Numbered from the stretch's first letter, positions 1 through 6,141 are shown. The stretch: 7,636 nucleotides of DNA from Thermoguttaceae bacterium (GCA_017454585.1 JAFTCU010000276.1:1-7636); one strand, 5' to 3'. The notes: generated by a model from the letters alone, not told the origin. Made by a program: numbers and translations.

Positions 1-1470
1 CGTCCCGGCGTCGGCGTTTGACCAATTCCCCAAGGCGTTCGTCGCTTCATCCACCACCAGGGCCGCGGTTTCCAGACCCGTGGCGTCGGCCGGGAGCTGT
101 GGGGCGAACGTGAGCGCCATCGTGCCGAGGAATTCCGCCGCGTCTTTCCCACCGACCGAGCCGATGTAACGGGCCGCCAGATTTGGCGCGTCGCCGTAAT
201 GCCGGGTCAAAAACGCGATCGTGGCCGCTTTGTCGGTCGTCCGGCGGCAGAGGTTTTGCAAGGCTTCGTCAAACTCCGGGAGCGCGTTTTTCGCTTTCAG
301 CTGACCCACGAACGACTCGATGGTTTCCGGCGTCGAGGCGACGATCTGCGAGTAAACGACCAGCGCGTGCGGGTCAGTTTCGCTCCATTCGAGGAGTTTC
401 GGGGCGAGTCCGTCGAGCTTCATCGTTCCGACGATCTGCACCAGCGCCGGCGAGTACGGCAGGGCCGCGAGTTTCGGCTCGGCTTCCTCCGGTTTCAGCT
501 TGCAAACGGCGTCGATTGCGGCGTTCCTGACCGTTTCGTCTTCCGAAGCAAGGGACCCGATCAGGGCGTCCAGAGCGCGGGCGTCGCGGAGATTTCCCAG
601 CGCTTCCAGAACGGCCGGGCGGGCGATTTTCGCATTTTCGAGGAGGCCCAAAAGAACGGGCGTGAGGGCCTGATTCCCGGAAATGCCGAGCGTGGCGAGC
701 GTCTTTTTCTGGTTTTTCGGGTTGAGCGTCTCGAGGGTTTTCAGGGCCGCCGCCGCAATTTCGGGCTGGGCCGCTTTCGCCAGAATGATTTGGGCAGAGC
801 GGAAGTCCGCGTCGTCGGCCGAGGTCAGGAGATTCAGGAAAAGCCCCACGTCGCCCGTGAGCATGATCTCGTTCTGGGCGGCAATTCGCGTGGTGGGCCC
901 GTCGATTTTGGCCTCACTGACCTCCCGGAACCACGCGGCGGCTTTTTTCGGATCTTTCGCGCGGAGTTCATCGGCGGCGGTGAAAAAACCGTCGGCGGCC
1001 GCACGCTGAATATTCGGGTTTTCGTCGAAAAGTCCTCCGCGAAGCACTGCCAGCGCGTCGTCACTTTCGGGGAATTTCCCCAGGGTTTTCAGCGCGACGG
1101 TCCGGATCAGATCGCCGTGGCAGTCACACGACGCGAAGTCGGCGATTTTGTGAACGGAATCGTAGTCGCGCATCGAGCCAAGCGAGGCGATCACGCCCGC
1201 GACGCAGTGTTCATCCGCGGCGGCCAGGCCCGTGCGAAGCGTTGCCAGCCCGGCACGGTCGGGAAGATTTTCGAGCGTGGTCCGCGCCATCGTGTTGAGC
1301 CGCGGGTCGGCCAGCATTTTTTCAAGCTCGGGGAGCTTTGTCACGTCACCGGTCTGCAAAGCCTCGAACGAGGTCTGGGCCTGCGCGTAAAGTTCGTCCT
1401 GCGTCTGCGCCTCGGCGGAAAGGCAAAGCGCGAAAAAGGAAATCAGGCAAAAAAGGATGGAAGGTTTCAT
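1..1470 (-). CDS. Secreted HEAT-repeat protein, C-terminus cut by window edge
   Basis: The frame is open for 490 codons from the ATG at 1470 to base 1 with no stop, so the 3' end lies outside the window. Residues 1-21 look like a Sec signal peptide: Lys2, a hydrophobic core (ILFCLISFFALCL) and AEA before Gln22, so export is likely. The rest is alpha-helical and Ala/Leu-rich with HEAT-type repeats. The clearest are around residues 125-163 (VALKTLGKF...VQ-like NIQRAAADGFF) and 286-325 (VLEALGNLRDARALDAL, then DETVRNAAIDAV). HEAT arrays are protein-interaction scaffolds, and no catalytic motif is visible. Planctomycetes often fuse such arrays to other domains, for example DUF1080 (3-keto-glycoside hydrolase), but any such domain here would be past the edge. 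There is no strong Shine-Dalgarno sequence; a weak GGAAA lies about 9-10 nt upstream. It is the last of three genes reading leftward. Family is confident; function is unknown. Confidence 0.85.
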   Translation of the reverse strand, partial: MKPSILFCLISFFALCLSAEAQTQDELYAQAQTSFEALQTGDVTKLPELEKMLADPRLNTMARTTLENLPDRAGLATLRTGLAAADEHCVAGVIASLGSMRDYDSVHKIADFASCDCHGDLIRTVALKTLGKFPESDDALAVLRGGLFDENPNIQRAAADGFFTAADELRAKDPKKAAAWFREVSEAKIDGPTTRIAAQNEIMLTGDVGLFLNLLTSADDADFRSAQIILAKAAQPEIAAAALKTLETLNPKNQKKTLATLGISGNQALTPVLLGLLENAKIARPAVLEALGNLRDARALDALIGSLASEDETVRNAAIDAVCKLKPEEAEPKLAALPYSPALVQIVGTMKLDGLAPKLLEWSETDPHALVVYSQIVASTPETIESFVGQLKAKNALPEFDEALQNLCRRTTDKAATIAFLTRHYGDAPNLAARYIGSVGGKDAAEFLGTMALTFAPQLPADATGLETAALVVDEATNALGNWSNADAGT

Positions 1471-1484
1471 TTGATTATTTCCAG

Positions 1485-1537
1485 GATTTTGAAAAAGACT
1501 ATTTAATATTTAAATTAATATTCAAAATGATTTTGAA
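1485..1537. promoter_or_regulatory. AT-rich gap with palindrome TTCAAAAT-g-ATTTTGAA, possible operator
   Basis: The 87-bp gap between the membrane-tailed protein and the HEAT gene is very AT-rich at 1498-1537. It contains a perfect inverted repeat at 1521-1528 and 1530-1537 with one central base. Its right half, GATTTTGAA (1529-1537), recurs as a direct repeat at 1485-1493, 44 bp away and 15 bp or so upstream of the HEAT gene start. One central base is too short for an RNA hairpin loop, so a dimeric regulator site is more plausible than a terminator. No convincing -35/-10 pair was found. Low-complexity AT sequence makes chance palindromes fairly likely. Confidence 0.3.
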
Positions 1538-1557
1538 GGAGCAGGCCCCCCGGTTTT

Positions 1558-2136
1558 TCACACGAGCGCGAAAAGCAGCCCGATGCCGATCCCGATCATG
1601 AGGCAGCAGCCGCAGCCGCTGGCGGGAAGGCCACTTTTCAGGCGGGCGATTTTTTTCTCAAGCGCATTCATATTGACCCGGTCACCAGTATCCAGATCAA
1701 TGCGCGTAATATCGTTGAAAATGCCCTGGACGTACTGGTAATTCCCGGGCTTATTCCGGATGTATTCGCAAATTTCCAGTTCCGTCGGAAAGTGAAGATC
1801 CAACTTGGGGCACTCGGCCATTTTCGTCTCGATACTATCTGCATTAATGGAGAAAAGCTCGCGGTCCCCTTCCCGAAGTGAGACGGAGTCCGTTTTCAGG
1901 AAAACCTCAACGCAGCGATCTCCAAAGCCGCCCGGGGTCAGCGTCAGGGTGCACGTGATCAACTCGCTGTGCGGAGCCTCCCGGATTTTCTTCGAAAGGT
2001 CTTCGCCTGTATTGCCAAGAAGTTGGGGGATCTGGCTGGGATGGACCACGATTTTCCCGGCAGAAATCGAGTACAGAACGTAAGACTCGTCCCGGATCGT
2101 GATGGTGTTTCCCGAAATGTCGAGGGTGACGGTCAT
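1558..2136 (-). CDS. Unrecognised 192-residue protein with C-terminal membrane segment
   Basis: I do not recognise this family. The start at 2136 is well supported by AAGGAGGA (2144-2151 on the minus strand) with 7 nt spacing. Residues 1-30 read as alternating beta strands (TVTLDISGNTITIRD, VLYSISAGKIVV), and more strand-like stretches follow (ITCTLTLTP, CVEVFLKTDSVSL). Together these suggest a small beta domain with a charged, soluble N-terminal region and no signal peptide. Residues 154-170 are Lys/Arg-rich and helical (NALEKKIARLKSG). The last 19 residues (GCGCC, then LMIGIGIGLLFALV) form a hydrophobic membrane segment ending at the C-terminus, like a tail anchor, with Cys175, Cys177 and Cys178 at its mouth. 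The expected topology is cytoplasmic with a C-terminal anchor. It lies 48 bp after the oxidoreductase on the same strand, so co-transcription is plausible. Coding status is supported by the ribosome binding site and tight packing; the role is unknown. Confidence 0.8.
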   Translation of the reverse strand: MTVTLDISGNTITIRDESYVLYSISAGKIVVHPSQIPQLLGNTGEDLSKKIREAPHSELITCTLTLTPGGFGDRCVEVFLKTDSVSLREGDRELFSINADSIETKMAECPKLDLHFPTELEICEYIRNKPGNYQYVQGIFNDITRIDLDTGDRVNMNALEKKIARLKSGLPASGCGCCLMIGIGIGLLFALV

Positions 2137-2143
2137 AAAATTT

Positions 2144-2151
2144 TCCTCCTT
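2144..2151 (-). promoter_or_regulatory. Strong Shine-Dalgarno site AAGGAGGA
   Basis: This near-perfect anti-16S match lies 7 nt before the ATG at 2136 and fixes the start of the membrane-tailed protein. It is the strongest correctly placed ribosome binding site in the window; most neighbours have weak ones. Confidence 0.8.
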
Positions 2152-2184
2152 CGCAATGATTTTCAGATCAGGTTCCGGGTTTCC

Positions 2185-3459
2185 TTACAAAATCCACGGC
2201 ACGCGGCTGGCCCGCGCCCTCAGGCGGTTTGCCTCGTCGTCGTTCACAAACGATTCGGTCTTCGGGTCGAAATGTAACTCACGCCCCAGGAGCCAGCTCA
2301 ACGCCGAGGCGTGGCACGCGATGTGCGACGACCGGATCACGTCGGCGCAGCAGGTCGGCTGTTCCCGGGTCTTCACGCAGTCGAGGAAGTTCCGGATGTG
2401 GTACCGCGGATTGGTCCCCTCGATGTCGCCATAGACGCACTGGAGCGAGTCGTTGGAAAGAAGCATCTTGCCGCTGTCGCCGGTCTCGACCCAGCCTTCC
2501 GAGCCTTCGAACCGGACCGGGCAGGTCCCCAGCCCGAGCCAGCCATCGGGGCGCATGACGAGCTGGACGCCGATTTCGTAGGTCGCGAACATCCGGTTCC
2601 CTTCGGCCCAGTATTTTACCGGCTCCGTGCCGTCCATGCCGAGCGCCCACTGGCAGAGGTCCACGGTATGCGCGCCCCAGTCCAGATGCCTGCAGCCCGA
2701 GTCGAAATCATAATGGCCGCGCCATGCGGACCAGTTGCTTTTCCCGACTCCGGCATAAGCCTCGTTGAAGGGCCTCCACGGGGCCGGACCGAGCCAGAGA
2801 TCCCAGTCGAATTCCTCGCGGTCCGGAAGCGGCTGCTCGGGGAGCCAGTCGGTCAGGTGCGTCAGGTAATAAATCGAGGCGTGGACCGTGTGGATCTTGC
2901 CCAGTTTCCCGGTTCGGGCCAGCTCGCAGGCATAACGGAAATTCCGCACGTTCCGGCGCTGCGTCCCGCCCTGAAAAACCGTCCCGTAGAGTTTCATCGT
3001 TTCGGCCAGTTTCTTGCACAGGTCGATCGAAATGGCGCACGGCTTTTCGCTGTAAACGTCCTTTCCGGCCCGGGCGGACCAGATGGAGGCGTGAGCGTGC
3101 CATCGGTCGCCGGTCGCGATCAGTACGGCATCCACGTCTTTGCGGTCGAGCAGGTCGCGGAAATCCCGGTACATCGCGACGTCGTTCGTCCCCTGGGCTC
3201 CTTCGGCCTGGGCCTTCACTTTGATCCGGCGAGTTTTCGCCACGTCGGCGATGCCCGCGAACCGAACGTCGGGCTGATCCAGAAAGAAACCGAGGTCGTA
3301 ACCGCCGCGGTGGTTGATCCCGATGCCGCCGAGGATGATTTTCTCAGAGGCCGGGGCCGACCCATCGAGGCCCAAGACTGAGCCGGGAAGGACCAGAGGA
3401 GCGCTTAAAAGCAGAGACTGACCGACAAAATGGCGGCGGGAAATGGAACGTTTCATCAT
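2185..3459 (-). CDS. Tat-exported Gfo/Idh/MocA-family oxidoreductase
   Basis: This is an NAD(P)-dependent sugar or cyclitol dehydrogenase-type protein of 424 residues from the chosen start. A twin-arginine motif SRRHFVG (residues 7-13) followed by a hydrophobic stretch (LLLSAPLVLPGSVLGL) predicts Tat export with cofactor bound. The Rossmann fold follows at about 42-110 (GGIGINHRGG, then FAGIADV). The family motif SEKP sits at 137-140 with the expected catalytic Lys139, the QRRNVRNF segment near 167-174, and DWGAHTVD at 260-267 with Asp260/His264. The 424-residue length suits this secreted subgroup. I start at ATG 3459 because the signal begins there and GGAG (3468-3471) is 8 nt upstream. An in-frame ATG at 3507 would add 16 unusual residues before the Tat signal and coincides with the likely transcription start. 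ATG 3456 is a second option. Planctomycetes carry many paralogues, so substrate cannot be named; oxidation of a glycoside or released sugar outside the cytoplasm is the likely type of reaction. Confidence 0.93.
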   Translation of the reverse strand: MMKRSISRRHFVGQSLLLSAPLVLPGSVLGLDGSAPASEKIILGGIGINHRGGYDLGFFLDQPDVRFAGIADVAKTRRIKVKAQAEGAQGTNDVAMYRDFRDLLDRKDVDAVLIATGDRWHAHASIWSARAGKDVYSEKPCAISIDLCKKLAETMKLYGTVFQGGTQRRNVRNFRYACELARTGKLGKIHTVHASIYYLTHLTDWLPEQPLPDREEFDWDLWLGPAPWRPFNEAYAGVGKSNWSAWRGHYDFDSGCRHLDWGAHTVDLCQWALGMDGTEPVKYWAEGNRMFATYEIGVQLVMRPDGWLGLGTCPVRFEGSEGWVETGDSGKMLLSNDSLQCVYGDIEGTNPRYHIRNFLDCVKTREQPTCCADVIRSSHIACHASALSWLLGRELHFDPKTESFVNDDEANRLRARASRVPWIL

Positions 3460-3512
3460 AAAAGAGACTCCGTGAAAGGAAGGATTTTGGGTTGGAAAGG
3501 ACTTCATCTTTC

Positions 3513-3541
3513 ATTATAGTTTATGACGATGAAAATGAAAG
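3513..3541 (-). promoter_or_regulatory. Candidate sigma70-type promoter for the leftward cluster
   Basis: A perfect TATAAT lies on the minus strand at 3513-3518. A weak -35 (CTTTCA, 3 of 6 matches, 3536-3541) is 17 bp upstream. The predicted transcription start is near 3506, giving a leader of roughly 45 nt before the ATG at 3459. This argues against translation from the ATG at 3507. The -10 is convincing; the -35 is not, so an activator may be needed. Confidence 0.5.
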
Positions 3542-3585
3542 GGGGACCCACAGGCAAAAAAATTTTTCTTTTTTTCAGAATTTTT

Positions 3586-3594
3586 TGATAAAAT
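3586..3594 (+). promoter_or_regulatory. Candidate extended -10 promoter (TGATAAAAT) for the PEP-CTERM gene
   Basis: TGaTAAAAT matches an extended -10 element (TGn followed by five of six TATAAT bases). No good -35 is visible; the upstream region is A- and T-tracts (3556-3586) that could act as a curved or UP-like element. The predicted start near 3601 would keep the AAGGAGG at 3626-3632 inside the transcript, so this is the promoter consistent with the leader ORF. A perfect 12-bp palindrome, TGAAAATTTTCA (3597-3608), sits at the start site and could be an operator. Confidence 0.4.
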
Positions 3595-3595
3595 A

Positions 3596-3625
3596 GTGAA
3601 AATTTTCATCAGGCTGGTGTATAAT
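3596..3625 (+). promoter_or_regulatory. Second candidate promoter, GTGAAA-18-TATAAT
   Basis: A perfect TATAAT (3620-3625) has GTGAAA (four of six matches to TTGACA) at 3596-3601, with an 18-bp spacer. Transcription would begin near 3632, within or just after the AAGGAGG sequence, so these transcripts would lose that ribosome binding site and rely on the weak GGGG before ATG 3671. Whether this or the upstream extended -10 is used changes how the gene is translated. The -10 match is excellent; usage is inferred. Confidence 0.45.
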
Positions 3626-3632
3626 AAGGAGG
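3626..3632 (+). promoter_or_regulatory. Consensus Shine-Dalgarno AAGGAGG, mispositioned for the main ATG
   Basis: AAGGAGG is a full consensus site but lies 38 nt before the PEP-CTERM protein's ATG at 3671. No ATG or GTG follows at normal distance. A TTG at 3639 is 6 nt downstream and opens a short leader ORF; an in-frame ATT at 3638 is the only nearby codon in the main reading frame. The ATG at 3671 itself has only GGGG (3659-3662), 8 nt upstream. Confidence 0.6.
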
Positions 3633-3638
3633 TTAAGA

Positions 3639-3674
3639 TTGAATATTTCCTCACTTTTGGGGTTTTTGCCATGA
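3639..3674 (+). CDS. Possible 11-codon leader ORF overlapping the PEP-CTERM start
   Basis: TTG at 3639 opens a frame encoding MNISSLLGFLP and stops at TGA 3672-3674. It is preceded at 6 nt by consensus AAGGAGG. Its stop overlaps the ATG of the downstream gene in an ATGA arrangement, the classic geometry for translational coupling by terminating ribosomes. The peptide is hydrophobic but too short to assign any function. It could serve only to deliver ribosomes to the weakly marked ATG at 3671. Alternatives are that the Shine-Dalgarno match is vestigial, or that translation starts at the rare codon ATT (3638), extending the signal peptide by 11 residues. What is visible is the geometry; translation is inferred. 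Confidence 0.3.
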   Translation: MNISSLLGFLP

Positions 3675-6025
3675 AAGTCATTTCCAGAATTTCCGTTTTT
3701 CCCCTGGTTTCCGCCCTTTTCCTGGGCCTTGCGTCGTTGGCCCGCGCGGATCTGGTCGCTCACTGGGCCTTTGATGAAGCCGCTGGCGCAACCACTGCCG
3801 CCGACTCGACCGGAACGTACCCTGCGACGCCCAGCAACACTTCCATCACGTTCGGGGACGCGGGCAAATTCGGGAATGCCGTCACGTTTGACGGAACGAC
3901 CGCCTCTTCCCAGCTCACTTACAGTGGTTTGCAGGGAATTTACGACACCAGCGTCTCGTTCTCGTTCTGGGTCAAAGTCCCGGAAACGACCAACACGGGC
4001 GGGCAGGTCATCGGCGCGTGGCAGAATTCGTGGGGTTACCGAATCTATTTCTCAAACGATCAGCGCAAACTCAGTTTTGACGCCAGATCGAGCTCGGATG
4101 GTTATGCCCACTACAATACTTACGGGGCCTCCACGGGCAATCTCGTTGCGGATCAGTGGAATCACGTGGTCGTCGTTCTTGACCGTGAAAACAACAAGAC
4201 GTACACCTATTTGAACGGCAACTTCGCCAACGGAAATACCTACCCAAGCATGGGGCCCCTCTGGGAAAGCACCGGCGTCTCGGGCATGGGCTGGAAGCAG
4301 GACCAGGCGGGCGGCGGACTTCTGAACGGTTCCCTCGACGAGATGTACGTCTATAATTCCGCCCTGACCGAGCAACAGGTCCACGGTCTGATGTACAATA
4401 ATAATATTAATGAGTTCGTCGTCGCCAACCCCTACGTTCAGACGAGCGACAAAGTCCTGCTCGGCGCGCTGTTCGGCGTTTCTGCCGACAGTACGGTTCC
4501 GGAAGCCATGGCGGCTGGCGGGACTTTCGGCGCCCAGGCGACCACCGGAAACCTCGGCATTGCGTACGCGACCAAAGCCGCGGAGATCTCGACGCTGAAT
4601 CAGGTCGTGGACGTCACGCATGACGGGCTCATGGTCGATCTGAGCTCGATCAATGCCGGGAACACGTACTCGGCAAACGTTCAAAACGCGAAGTGCAACG
4701 TTGCGGGCCTCAGGACCACCGGGAAATTTTTCAACGAAACAATTTCGGTCGCCGGGTCGAATACTCAGACCGCGAATATTAAAATCGACGAAGGGATCGG
4801 GATGCACGCCAACGCGCTGGTGACGTTCGACGTTGCCGAGATTTGCGAGAAAAACGGCTGGGATCCCTCCGCGAGCCTGGCGTTCACCTGCTCCAAGGCG
4901 GGAATGAACGACGAAGGCTCCGGCTCGATCGACCAGGTGATCCTCGTTTCGGACGCAAACCATAATATTCTGGGGAGTTACGTCAACGGGAATTACGCCC
5001 CCATGACTCGCGGTGGGGACGGCACGTACTCGTTCGATTCCGCTCCGACGACGCATCTCGGCGCAGGCAAACTTTACGACGTGGACTTTCTGCTTCCGGA
5101 AGGCGCGAAGTACCTGACGCTCGCGACGACCACCTCGAATATTACCAGCGCGCACGGCGTTTTCGGTCAGGCGCATCTGCGGCTTGTGGACGTGGCCCCG
5201 ATTTCCGAAGAAACCCCTGTTTACCTGAACCGTCTGGCCTCCATGGGAGCGAGCGGAACGACCGGGACGGGAATTCTTGCCGAGCAAATGGCCGTGAATG
5301 GTTCCGTTGGAGCCGAAATTACGACTTCCACGTTTGGTGTGGATACGATTTTGGGAAATCTGAATAATGCAAACGGTCTGCAGCTCGCCAGCAGTGCGCC
5401 CTGGAAATTCGATTTCACCAAAAACTTCAATTCATCCAATTACACCGAAGGGCACATCTACAACTGCAAGTGCGGCGCCAACGTCTGCGATCGGGCCTGG
5501 AATCCTCTTTTGGGGACCGCCGACGCTCCGAATGATTTCATTGGACTTCATGCGGAAAAAGCGATCACGATCGACCTTTCGGATATTCGTGAGGCTGGCT
5601 GCCTCGATCCGAATCAGCCCCTCCAATTCACCGTGACGGCGACCGGAATGCATACGGTCAACGCGCCGGCGACGCCCATCATTCTGGTCAGCAACGAAGA
5701 GGGAATTCTGGAAGGGTATGTTTCCGGCGTGAAGTACGACGTAACGCAGGAAAACGGGATCTGGTATTTCGACACTTCGTCAGGAACGGACTACAACCAG
5801 TACATTACCAACGGAGCGTCGGCCGATTTCGATATTACACTGGGATCGAATGCGAAATTCCTCACGCTGGCTTATTCGGGATACGGAGATGCCAATACGG
5901 ACCACTTCACCTGGCTGAATCCGATGCTCGTGCCGATTTCGACAGAGGGGGTTCCGGAACCGACCGCGTGGGTCTTGCTCCTGCTGGGGCTTTTGGGGTT
6001 AAAATTCATGAAACGTCAGAAATAG
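3671..6025 (+). CDS. Secreted LamG / tandem NPCBM-like protein with PEP-CTERM tail
   Basis: The protein has 784 residues. Residues 1-26 are a signal peptide ending in ARA before Asp27. Residues 27-248 form a LamG/concanavalin-like jelly roll (LVAHWAFDE, VTFDG, SVSFSFWVK, QWNHVVVVLD, LNGSLDEMYVYNSAL), a glycan- or matrix-binding fold. Two diverged copies of another domain follow (about 258-506 and 515-753), resembling NPCBM carbohydrate-binding modules by GIGMHA/FIGLHA, ILVS and LTLA...HG/LTLA...DHF. Residues 761-784 are a PEP-CTERM signal: VPEPTAW, a hydrophobic helix, then basic KFMKRQK. In PEP-CTERM systems an exosortase removes this tail during delivery to the cell surface or exopolymer. 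No catalytic domain is evident, so the role is probably glycan binding or surface structure. ATG 3671 is chosen because the signal peptide starts there; the frame is open back to GTG 3596. It is divergent from the oxidoreductase cluster and ends at a strong terminator. Confidence 0.92.
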   Translation: MKVISRISVFPLVSALFLGLASLARADLVAHWAFDEAAGATTAADSTGTYPATPSNTSITFGDAGKFGNAVTFDGTTASSQLTYSGLQGIYDTSVSFSFWVKVPETTNTGGQVIGAWQNSWGYRIYFSNDQRKLSFDARSSSDGYAHYNTYGASTGNLVADQWNHVVVVLDRENNKTYTYLNGNFANGNTYPSMGPLWESTGVSGMGWKQDQAGGGLLNGSLDEMYVYNSALTEQQVHGLMYNNNINEFVVANPYVQTSDKVLLGALFGVSADSTVPEAMAAGGTFGAQATTGNLGIAYATKAAEISTLNQVVDVTHDGLMVDLSSINAGNTYSANVQNAKCNVAGLRTTGKFFNETISVAGSNTQTANIKIDEGIGMHANALVTFDVAEICEKNGWDPSASLAFTCSKAGMNDEGSGSIDQVILVSDANHNILGSYVNGNYAPMTRGGDGTYSFDSAPTTHLGAGKLYDVDFLLPEGAKYLTLATTTSNITSAHGVFGQAHLRLVDVAPISEETPVYLNRLASMGASGTTGTGILAEQMAVNGSVGAEITTSTFGVDTILGNLNNANGLQLASSAPWKFDFTKNFNSSNYTEGHIYNCKCGANVCDRAWNPLLGTADAPNDFIGLHAEKAITIDLSDIREAGCLDPNQPLQFTVTATGMHTVNAPATPIILVSNEEGILEGYVSGVKYDVTQENGIWYFDTSSGTDYNQYITNGASADFDITLGSNAKFLTLAYSGYGDANTDHFTWLNPMLVPISTEGVPEPTAWVLLLLGLLGLKFMKRQK
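4442..5188 (+). repeat. First copy of NPCBM-like domain (residues ~258-506)
   Basis: This segment pairs with 5213-5929 at the protein level. Residues 375-412 align without gaps to 623-660 with 15 of 38 identities (I-G-x-H-A, D, I-x-E, D-P, L-x-F-T, G-M). Earlier, PEAMAAGGTFGAQ pairs with AEQMAVNGSVGAE, and later VILVS/ILVS and KYLTLA/KFLTLA match. Low identity means an old duplication. NPCBM assignment is by motif memory, not by a search. Confidence 0.65.
5213..5929 (+). repeat. Second copy of NPCBM-like domain (residues ~515-753)
   Basis: This diverged copy of the preceding domain is about 10 residues shorter. It carries an insertion-like Cys-rich stretch NCKCGANVC (residues 598-606) where the first copy has a single Cys342. 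The end (LTLAYSG, then DHFTWLNPML) is closer to the typical NPCBM ending than the first copy. Confidence 0.65.
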
Positions 6026-6042
6026 GTAGTTCCTGAAAAGGG

Positions 6043-6095
6043 CTTTGCGGGCGGGAGTCTGTTTTTCTGCCCGCAAAGATTTTATTCTGTTTTTT
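6043..6095 (+). terminator. Intrinsic terminator after the PEP-CTERM gene
   Basis: CTTTGCGGGC (6043-6052) and GCCCGCAAAG (6069-6078) form a perfect 10-bp stem. It can extend inward by several G-U and A-U pairs, leaving a short loop. A T-rich tract follows (ATTTTATTCTG, then TTTTTT). It begins 17 nt after the stop at 6023-6025 and insulates the next gene. Confidence 0.88.
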
Positions 6096-6112
6096 CTTCT
6101 TCGGAATTGCTC

Positions 6113-6141
6113 TTGCGCGTTTTACTGGGTTTCGCTATAAT
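6113..6141 (+). promoter_or_regulatory. Sigma70-type promoter TTGCGC-17-TATAAT for the URO-D-family gene
   Basis: TTGCGC (6113-6118) and a perfect TATAAT (6136-6141) are separated by 17 bp. Transcription should begin near 6148 and leave a leader of about 46 nt before ATG 6194. The position just after the terminator supports a separate transcription unit. Confidence 0.65.

Noticed and set aside
199..1506. 435-codon open frame on the plus strand
   Set aside because: It is antisense to the HEAT-repeat gene. The product is Arg/Gly/Phe-rich low-complexity sequence without domain motifs, typical of a GC-biased shadow; the minus frame gives a signal peptide and HEAT repeats.
1540..1557. G/C-rich run after the membrane-tailed gene as a terminator
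   Set aside because: Only about four base pairs of stem can form and no T-run follows in the transcribed direction.
2311..3381. 356-codon open frame on the plus strand
   Set aside because: It is antisense to the Gfo/Idh/MocA gene, whose family motifs are unmistakable. The plus-strand product has no recognisable features and no ribosome binding site.
4393..4411. AT-rich tract encoding YNNNINE between LamG and the next domain, as a possible recombination scar
   Set aside because: It is short and in frame, and AAT/ATT-rich stretches occur elsewhere in the gene, so it is more simply an Asn-rich linker.
4052..5287. 411-codon open frame on the minus strand
   Set aside because: It is antisense to the LamG/PEP-CTERM gene. 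Its product is Arg/Val/Gly-rich without motifs; it is long only because of codon bias on the opposite strand.
6103..6116. GG-N10-GC with TTGC, resembling a sigma54 -24/-12 promoter
   Set aside because: The -24 half is poor (CGGAAT versus TGGCAC) and the site overlaps a better sigma70-type pair with a perfect TATAAT. It is worth remembering because some PEP-CTERM systems use sigma54, but this gene is not the PEP-CTERM gene.
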